From: Desulfocapsa sp.
GTDB taxonomy: Bacteria > Desulfobacterota > Desulfobulbia > Desulfobulbales > Desulfocapsaceae
NCBI GenBank assembly: GCA_013792135.1
Contig: VMSP01000115.1
Location: forward strand, 1-37,183
Direction: 5' to 3'
Length of the DNA: 37,183 nt
The translations under genes were made by a program, and so were the position numbers. This document shows, piece after piece, positions 31,693 to 37,183 of this stretch. The notes beneath the pieces are model-generated. The model was not told the origin of the DNA. It did no database searches and was given only the letters and a program-made list of their open reading frames with translations. Numbering within the stretch: position 1 is the stretch's first letter; every line of letters begins with the position of its first letter.

Positions 31693-33510
31693 CTAATTCT
31701 CTGTAAGGGCATTCAGGTCGATATTGAGTTCTCGCACCTTGCGGTAGAGTGTGGAGCGATCCATACCCAGGAGGCGGGCCGCTTTTGCCTTGTTACCCCC
31801 GGCTTTACTGAGTGCGGCAAGTATTCGGTCGACGATGGGCATATGTTCAAGGGGGACTGCATAGTTCTTGACAGGTGTTGTCTCCATGTATGGGGTTTGC
31901 GTTATTATGCTGTGGCCAAATGGGGCCTGTTCCGGTCTGTAGGTGGTGAGCTCAAGGGGGAGATGTTCTGTCGATATGGTGGAGCCGTAGCAGAGGACGC
32001 AGGCCCGTTCGATGACATGTTCCAGCTCTCGGATATTCCCAGGCCAGGGATACGAGGAAAGGAGTTCTCTGGCCTGATCAGAAATGCCGCTCACGGTCTT
32101 GCCGATCAGGCCAGAAAATTTTTGGATAAAGTGGTTGGTTAGAAGGATAACATCATCCTGGCGTTCCCGCAGTGGAGGCAGGATGATATCGATAACGCGC
32201 AGGCGAAAGTAGAGGTCTTCGCGAAATCCCCCTTCCTGGACTTTCTTCTTCAGATCCACATTGGTGGCGCCAATGACCCTGACATCCACCTGAATCGGGG
32301 TGTCCCTACCGACTGGATAAAAGGTCTTTTCCTGGAGAAAGCGCAGCAGACGTAACTGCATCATCGGGGAAATATCGCCAATCTCGTCGAGAAAAAGGGT
32401 GCCGCCGTCGGCCTGGAGGATCCGGCCCATCCTGTCTTGATCAGCCCCGGTAAATGATCCTTTTTTGTGACCGAAGAGTTCACTTTCCAGGAGATTTTCG
32501 GGGATGGCCGTACAGTCAACCTTGATAAGCGGTCGATTTTTCCTGTGACTTTCAAGGTGCAGGGCCTCAGTCACCAGTTCCTTGCCGGTGCCGGACTCCC
32601 CGGTAACAAGAACAGTGGTGTCAACCCGGCCCACGTTTTCGATCATGGTATAGACGGTCTGCATGGCATCACTGGCCCCGATGATCCGGTGAAAGGTCGA
32701 TCGTCTACCGGACTGCAGTGGAATTTTATTGCTCATATCACGAACGACGATGACGATACCTTGAAACCCCCCCCTCCCATCTTCCAGCGGAGAGATGCAG
32801 ATGGAGAGAACCTTCTTCCGCTTGTCCGGGGTGGCGCATTCAATCCGATGTTCAGTGATTTCAATACCGGTGCGCAGGACTTTTTCGGCGTCATCTTTTA
32901 ACGAGCCGAGCTCATCGTTGCCGCAGCTGGAGATAAGATTTGCTCCTTCAACCAGTTGTGGCCGCAGTTCACGGAATAGAATCCTGGCAGCCGGGTTCAT
33001 ACGGAGAATGTTGAAGTCACGATCGGCAGTGAGAATGGCGTCGGTGACACTTCGAAAAATGGTTTCCAGAGAACTTCGGTATTGTTCCCGCTCCAGTTCT
33101 GCCCTTTTTTTTTCCTGTTCCAGTTTACGTTGTTGTAGAGCCAGTCGTGCGGTTCGAAGCAGGGTATCTTTTTCAACGGGTTTAGGGAGATAATCAAAGG
33201 CGCCCAGGCGTACGGCCTCGGCGGCTGTCTCCACATTGGGGTAGCCGGTGACCATAATAACCGGACAATCGAGTCCCAGTTCCCTGGTTCGTTTCAGCAG
33301 GTTGATTCCAGAGGCGCCTTCAAGGACGATATCACTGATGATCAGGTCAAATGGACGGCTGGTCAGGGCGGTGACCGCCTCTTCGAAGGTTGCGGCCATG
33401 ATGACCGGTGAATATCCCTGGCGCTTCAGGAAGATCTGAAAGGTGTGGCGCAAGCTCTCCTCATCGTCAACAACAAGAATTGCGGCGTTGTTCTCTTCAT
33501 ATTCAGGCAT
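31693..33510 (-). CDS. Sigma-54-dependent NtrC-type response regulator (REC-PAS-AAA-Fis)
   Basis: The 605-residue protein has a receiver domain with D60 in I-I-S-D-I-V, a PAS domain at about 145-260, a sigma-54 activator AAA domain with Walker A G-E-S-G-T-G-K at 304-310, the sigma-54-contacting loop G-S-F-T-G-A at 351-356 and Walker B G-G-T-L-F-L-D-E-I-G-D, and a C-terminal Fis-type helix-turn-helix (N-K-A-K-A-A-R-L-L-G-M-D-R-S-T-L-Y-R near 572-589). G-S-F-T-G-A differs from G-A-F-T-G-A by one residue, a known variant. It is encoded downstream of a kinase and a tandem-PAS protein on the same strand, which are the likely partners. Likely targets are the nearby sigma-54-like promoters. Confidence 0.92.
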   Translation of the reverse strand: MPEYEENNAAILVVDDEESLRHTFQIFLKRQGYSPVIMAATFEEAVTALTSRPFDLIISDIVLEGASGINLLKRTRELGLDCPVIMVTGYPNVETAAEAVRLGAFDYLPKPVEKDTLLRTARLALQQRKLEQEKKRAELEREQYRSSLETIFRSVTDAILTADRDFNILRMNPAARILFRELRPQLVEGANLISSCGNDELGSLKDDAEKVLRTGIEITEHRIECATPDKRKKVLSICISPLEDGRGGFQGIVIVVRDMSNKIPLQSGRRSTFHRIIGASDAMQTVYTMIENVGRVDTTVLVTGESGTGKELVTEALHLESHRKNRPLIKVDCTAIPENLLESELFGHKKGSFTGADQDRMGRILQADGGTLFLDEIGDISPMMQLRLLRFLQEKTFYPVGRDTPIQVDVRVIGATNVDLKKKVQEGGFREDLYFRLRVIDIILPPLRERQDDVILLTNHFIQKFSGLIGKTVSGISDQARELLSSYPWPGNIRELEHVIERACVLCYGSTISTEHLPLELTTYRPEQAPFGHSIITQTPYMETTPVKNYAVPLEHMPIVDRILAALSKAGGNKAKAARLLGMDRSTLYRKVRELNIDLNALTEN

Positions 33511-33602
33511 GGTATTTTCCTTAACAGGTTGATAACTCCTCAGGCTGTTGAGACTGTCGTCTGTTAGCTGAACCCTAAAGACGAAATAATCGGAGTTCTT
33601 TT

Positions 33603-34721
33603 TCAGGCAAATGTATTCAGGTCTCTAAAGACCACAACCGCCCCGGTAAGTTGTTGATTTTCCCGTATGGGAGTACTTACATATTCGACCGGGAAGGATT
33701 CACCGGTCTTGGTCCAGAAGATGTCATCCGATTTATAGTGAACAGAGCCGTCTTTGTAGGCCATGTATATAGGACATTCATCTACCTGATGAGTTGTACC
33801 GTCGGCATGGGTGTGATGGGCAAGATTGTGATGGGGCTTCCCGATCATTTCTTCAGGTTCCCAGCCCAGCATAATCGAGGCTGCTTTATTGCAAAAGGTG
33901 ACATTTCCCTGAGTATCCAACCCCACAATGCCGTCACCGGCTGAATTGACAATCAGCTCAAGCTGTTTCTTGAGTCTATTGCTTTCAGAAATATCCCGGA
34001 ATACCACAACAGCACCGGTAAGGATATCGTTTTCAACAATGGGAGTACTGGTATATTCTACAGGAAAACTGCTCCCTGATTTTGTCCAGAAAGATTCATC
34101 GGATTTATAGTGGACGGATCCATCGTTATAGCTCTTGTAAATTGGGCATTCGGTGATGGGATACTTGCTGCCGTCATTATGAGAGTGATGAACAAGATAG
34201 TGGTGTGAGTTGCCGACGAGATCCGCTCGTCGCCAGCCCAGTAAAGAGGAAGCTGTTTTGTTGATAAAGGTGACATTGCCATTGGTATCAATGCCGAATA
34301 TCCCCTCCCCAGCAGAATTAAGGATGATCTCAAGCCGTTTTTGCAGCTTTATACTGTCATTCTCCGCCTGGATACGTTCGGCAATTTCCCGGTTTAAAGA
34401 GCCGTTCACTACTGCCAGTTCAAACGTTCTTCGTTCCACGGTTTCTTCCAGGCTGGCCTGGGTTTCCAGGAGCGACATGGTACTTTCTGTAAGCAGTGCG
34501 CTTTTTTCCGCAAGGAGCTTGCTGTATTGTTTGCAACCCATTTGAATCAAGGCCAAGGTGGCAAGACAGAGCCCAGCCATAATGATAACAGCCCAAAGGG
34601 CGTACGGGAGCTGAAGGGATGATGTCTTGCTTGCCTGCAGTCTGTCAAGATAAAACAAGATCAGGGTACACCCGGAAAAAAGGATGGCTATACAAGAAAT
34701 AATTCGTGTTTTAGTTGTCAT
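33603..34721 (-). CDS. Membrane protein with two tandem near-duplicate PAS domains and no output domain
   Basis: From ATG 34721 (GAGGCGAG site, overlapping the kinase stop by 11 bases) the product has 372 residues. Membrane segments lie at about 5-26 and 37-60, separated by a very short periplasmic loop. A coiled coil occupies about 65-130. Two PAS domains follow at about 131-250 and 251-370. They are strikingly alike, both with an H-x-L-x-H-H-x-H-x-D-G motif, then E-C-P-I-Y, D-G-S-V-H-Y-K-S-D, F-W-T-K and F-P-V-E-Y-x-S-T-P-I. The His-rich and Cys positions might bind a cofactor or metal. There is no kinase, cyclase or DNA-binding domain. Placed between kinase and regulator genes, it may feed a signal into that pair. 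Confidence 0.85.
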   Translation of the reverse strand: MTTKTRIISCIAILFSGCTLILFYLDRLQASKTSSLQLPYALWAVIIMAGLCLATLALIQMGCKQYSKLLAEKSALLTESTMSLLETQASLEETVERRTFELAVVNGSLNREIAERIQAENDSIKLQKRLEIILNSAGEGIFGIDTNGNVTFINKTASSLLGWRRADLVGNSHHYLVHHSHNDGSKYPITECPIYKSYNDGSVHYKSDESFWTKSGSSFPVEYTSTPIVENDILTGAVVVFRDISESNRLKKQLELIVNSAGDGIVGLDTQGNVTFCNKAASIMLGWEPEEMIGKPHHNLAHHTHADGTTHQVDECPIYMAYKDGSVHYKSDDIFWTKTGESFPVEYVSTPIRENQQLTGAVVVFRDLNTFA

Positions 34722-36771
34722 TCTCGCCTCTAGTGGTCTCGGCAACAGGCAGGTCAATGATCACGGTAGTGGAATGGCCCAGTTCGCTGCTGATCCGGAG
34801 AAAACCATTATTCTCCAGTATAAGGCCATGGCTGATACTGAGTCCAAGTCCTGTTCCTTCGCCACTTGGTTTTGTTGAAAAAAAGGGATCAAACAGACGA
34901 TTCATGATGTCCTGCTCGATTCCTGTTCCCTGATCGGTGATGGTCAAGCGAATATACGATTTGTGTTTAAGGTTTATCTGCCCGCCTTCTATTGTTATCC
35001 GTTTGTTGGGATTTACCCCTGGATACCGATCATTCAAGGCATAGCGCGCATTGCTCAAAATATTCAACAGCACCTGCTGGATCTGTTGAGAGTTACACAT
35101 TATTAGCGGCAGGGTCTCCGGTATATTGAGCTCGAGGATGATGCTGTCTTTTTTTAGTTGATGATTAATCAGGTCAATACAGTTTATGATGATCTCCTGG
35201 AGAATCACCGGGGCTTGGGTATCTTCATTACGGCGGGCAAAGTCTAGGAGGTTGCTGACTATTCCAGCTATTCGTTTCCCTTCTTTGATGATGCGATGGA
35301 GGTTGTCTATGTTCTCGGAATTGTAGGGGTCGTCCAGGATTATCTGGGCATAATTGATGATGCCGTTAATGGGATTGTTGATTTCATGAGCGACACCCGC
35401 AGCCAGTTCGCCAACGGAGGCCAGTTGAGCCGCACGCATGGCCTCGGCCTTCATCTGTTCTTCTTCGGTGAGATCTCTGGCAATCAGCAGGGTGGCCTCC
35501 TGATGGCCTTCCGTTGGGGTGAGGGGGCTGAGCGTGATGAGATAATTTCCATTCAACCCCCTCAACGGCACTATATTAGTCATACTTTTTCTCATGCTGA
35601 TTTGTGTCTCTAAAGGGCAAACAGCGCCGGACGCCTTTCCGCAGTGGAGAATGTCACAAACCTTCTTGTTTATAACCTCCTCTCTGGTTTTACGGGCGGC
35701 AGCAAAGGTGGCCGGATTGGCATCGAGAATAATATTGTCACTGGAAACGATCAAGGCCGGATCCTGGATGGAGGTAAAGAGGTTTTCCCATTTTGCAATG
35801 GCTCGATTCAGTGCTAGATCAGCTTGTACCTTCTGGGTTACGTCTATACCCAAGAGAACCAGAGCGACCTGGCTCTCCTCGAAGTCAGGGAGGATGGAGG
35901 CGCGCCACTTGATAATTCTGTTCTCATTGCTTTTGGCTAAAAGCGTGGCCTGAAAACTCATATTATTACTGTTGCCTTGGAGCATTTCAGTGACCAGATG
36001 TTGGCATTGTTTAAAATCATCCGGGGATACCAGCACCTCAACCCAGTATTTGCCGTAGACTTCTTCCTGTGAATATCCAGTAATTTCTTCTGCCTTGGAA
36101 TTAAAGGAGAGTATATGCCCGCCGGGTGAAATTGAGACCATCAGGGCTTGGACGGTGTCAATAATCTCACGTTTTAAGTCACGCTCAAATTTAATGCTGT
36201 TGCTTATTTCCTGGCAGTAGAGGGCGCGTGAGATGTCGACAATGAGCAGGGATAGGAAATTGACCTCAGATTCTGTAAAAACATCGGCTTGGTCTGAGTA
36301 GATATTAATGACTCCATATTCGTGACATTTATAGAGCAATGGCCAGGAGGAGCAGGAGCGAACGCCGGTTATTGCAGCCATTTCTTGGAGAGCTGGAGAG
36401 TATTGGTTGGTTGTGATATCTTGAATGATGACCTGATTTCCGGGCAGGAGTGCGCAGGCAGCTGGGTTGCTCTCATTCATCTCCATTATTACCTGTTTGA
36501 TCAGGCGCAGACAAACGTCTTTTGGAATCCTTCCACACTTCAATGCTACGAGGGGCGTGATGCCGGTACCTACCGCATCTCTTTTGCCAGTCCACACCAG
36601 GCAGTACTCTTTTGTCTCGAGGATAATGTTGCAGCATTCCTCCAAAATAGAATAAAGGGTCTGATGTGTATCTTTCGTTGCATTGAGCTCGCTTATGGAG
36701 GTGAGCAGTTTATTGCGTTGTTCATGGTGTCGTAATAGATTAATTTCTTTTTGCCATTGGGTAACGGTCAT
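34711..36771 (-). CDS. Soluble sensor histidine kinase, GAF-PAS-PAS-HisKA-HATPase (NtrB-like)
   Basis: From ATG 36771 (AGGGAG site) the protein has 686 residues and no membrane segment. A GAF domain lies at about 30-190, PAS domains at about 205-315 and 325-435, and HisKA follows with H462 in G-V-A-H-E-I-N-N-P-I-N-G. The ATPase domain has N-I-L-S-N-A-R-Y-A, D-Q-G-T-G-I, F-D-P-F-F-S-T-K and G-T-G-L-G-L-S. All catalytic boxes are present. The second PAS domain has C-D-I-L-H-C-G-K and C-P-L-E, a Cys pattern seen in redox or metal-sensing PAS domains. The operon continues with the tandem-PAS protein and the NtrC-type regulator, its likely partner. An unusual inverted repeat occupies the leader. 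Confidence 0.92.
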   Translation of the reverse strand: MTVTQWQKEINLLRHHEQRNKLLTSISELNATKDTHQTLYSILEECCNIILETKEYCLVWTGKRDAVGTGITPLVALKCGRIPKDVCLRLIKQVIMEMNESNPAACALLPGNQVIIQDITTNQYSPALQEMAAITGVRSCSSWPLLYKCHEYGVINIYSDQADVFTESEVNFLSLLIVDISRALYCQEISNSIKFERDLKREIIDTVQALMVSISPGGHILSFNSKAEEITGYSQEEVYGKYWVEVLVSPDDFKQCQHLVTEMLQGNSNNMSFQATLLAKSNENRIIKWRASILPDFEESQVALVLLGIDVTQKVQADLALNRAIAKWENLFTSIQDPALIVSSDNIILDANPATFAAARKTREEVINKKVCDILHCGKASGAVCPLETQISMRKSMTNIVPLRGLNGNYLITLSPLTPTEGHQEATLLIARDLTEEEQMKAEAMRAAQLASVGELAAGVAHEINNPINGIINYAQIILDDPYNSENIDNLHRIIKEGKRIAGIVSNLLDFARRNEDTQAPVILQEIIINCIDLINHQLKKDSIILELNIPETLPLIMCNSQQIQQVLLNILSNARYALNDRYPGVNPNKRITIEGGQINLKHKSYIRLTITDQGTGIEQDIMNRLFDPFFSTKPSGEGTGLGLSISHGLILENNGFLRISSELGHSTTVIIDLPVAETTRGENDN

Positions 36772-36802
36772 GAAACACTCCCTGTATCTTTTTATGTACA
36801 AC

Positions 36803-36874
36803 GGTATATGCCACACTTGCGTGGTATAAAGTGTGGCAGTAATATAATATTACCACACAAGTGTGGCATATACC
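36803..36874. repeat. 24-base near-perfect inverted repeat in the kinase leader with CCAC-N6-GTGG sites
   Basis: Arms at 36803-36826 and 36851-36874 are complementary with a single mismatch, separated by 24 AT-rich bases. Each arm contains a core: CCACACTTGCGTGG (36811-36824) and CCACACAAGTGTGG (36853-36866). A further half-site TGTGGCA is at 36832-36838. The cores resemble those at 31507 and 23337. The repeat lies 32 bases upstream of the kinase ATG and downstream of the sigma-54-like promoter at 36902, so it could bind a regulator at DNA level or fold in the transcript. Confidence 0.7.
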
Positions 36875-36901
36875 AGTTGTTTTGGCAGTATGGATTTGGT
36901 A

Positions 36902-36918
36902 ATGCATCTATCGTGCCG
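36902..36918 (-). promoter_or_regulatory. Sigma-54-like promoter for the kinase operon
   Basis: On the minus strand CGGCACGATAGATGCAT agrees with TGGCACG-N4-TTGCA except for the first and twelfth positions, with correct GG-GC spacing. The predicted start near 36891 gives a leader of about 120 bases that includes the inverted repeat at 36803-36874. Confidence 0.6.
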
Positions 36919-37003
36919 GATTAACATCATAGAGAGAGGTAATGCTGTGGTGGAGTGGAGGACTTCCAGGAGGGTCGGTGATGTGGTAGAGCGGGTAATA
37001 GTA

Positions 37004-37048
37004 AACAAGGCCGGAAGATTTTTCACTGTCAGATCTTCCGGCCTTGTT
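37004..37048 (-). terminator. Strong hairpin terminator after the right-edge membrane gene
   Basis: Perfect 16-base arms at 37004-37019 and 37033-37048 (AACAAGGCCGGAAGAT and its complement) with a 13-base loop, followed on the minus strand by TTACTATTACCC. It starts 16 bases after the stop codon of the partial gene, so it likely ends that transcript. Confidence 0.8.
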
Positions 37049-37063
37049 AAAGAGAGTTGATTA

Positions 37064-37183
37064 TTATTTGGTGACTTTAACCTTTTTCTGTTCTTTGTTG
37101 ACGTAGGTGTAAAAAGCCGGAAAGGCGACAAAGAAGGCAACACAGATCAGATATTCAATGCCCTTGATGTGGGTGTAGAAATC
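37064..37183 (-). CDS. Partial small membrane protein, C-terminus, paralogue of 22470-22766
   Basis: The last 39 codons of a minus-strand gene enter from the right edge and end at TAA 37066-37064. They read D-F-Y-T-H-I-K-G-I-E-Y-L-I-C and continue with a membrane helix and a Lys-rich tail. The first 22 residues are identical to the corresponding part of the protein at 22470-22766, and the DNA is also very similar over the helix. The family is unknown to me. A strong terminator follows. This copy suggests that a second set of the small membrane genes lies just outside the window. Confidence 0.8.
   Translation of the reverse strand, partial: DFYTHIKGIEYLICVAFFVAFPAFYTYVNKEQKKVKVTK

Noticed and set aside
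31487-36874. CRISPR array suggested by repeated palindromic TGCCACA elements
   Set aside because: The elements are few, irregularly spaced, inverted rather than direct, and no cas genes are present.
36850-37143. 97-codon minus-strand open frame at the right edge
   Set aside because: It is out of frame with the partial membrane protein supported by its paralogue and crosses a strong terminator.

Overview
The window looks like a chromosomal segment of an anaerobic, Gram-negative Desulfobacterota bacterium, most likely of the Desulfobulbaceae type. This is inferred from the mix of gene families, not from a marker gene. The evidence is a periplasmic five-heme c3/c7-type cytochrome with a HybA/HybB-like quinone module, sigma-54 (NtrC-type) regulation, many multi-domain histidine kinases, a PEP-CTERM-type acyltransferase, CmoA/CmoB, and AMMECR1 and YkgJ-type proteins. 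No rRNA or tRNA gene was seen.

Left part (1-11.4 kb): a partial minus-strand gene at the edge; a coupled amidohydrolase and small zinc-ribbon pair; a decayed polar amino-acid ABC operon (permease with three in-frame nonsense codons, intact binding protein, frameshifted permease, no ATPase); an OleA-like 3-oxoacyl-ACP synthase III followed by AMMECR1 and YkgJ-type genes; a small zinc-ribbon protein; an M23 peptidase; the ABC-F ATPase Uup; then a stretch of transposase debris.

Middle (11.4-22.1 kb): a plus-strand sensory operon of YfiR-like periplasmic protein, CHASE-type histidine kinase, Rcp1-like response regulator and hybrid kinase, followed by a TonB-dependent receptor; an orphan exosortase-type acyltransferase; and on the minus strand a HIT hydrolase, a SLOG-like protein and the cmoA-cmoB pair for tRNA U34 modification.

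Right part (22.1-37.2 kb), all on the minus strand: this is the most interesting region. In transcription order it runs: a partial small membrane protein at the right edge; a GAF-PAS-PAS histidine kinase; an overlapping membrane protein with two tandem PAS domains; a sigma-54-activating NtrC-type regulator; an IS1595/ISXO2-like transposase homologue that has lost catalytic Asp positions and whose stop codon overlaps the start of ftsH; ftsH; a cytochrome c, HybA-like, HybB-like electron-transfer operon; a kinase with a degenerate ATPase domain; and two small membrane proteins, one a close paralogue of the gene at the right edge. Three sigma-54 promoter-like sequences (23146, 31212, 36902) lie in front of the small membrane genes, the transposase-ftsH pair and the kinase operon. 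Palindromic CCAC-N6-GTGG elements occur near all three. I infer a local regulon in which the kinase and NtrC-type regulator control a membrane-quality-control and respiratory module that includes a domesticated transposase. This circuit is a hypothesis from sequence only.
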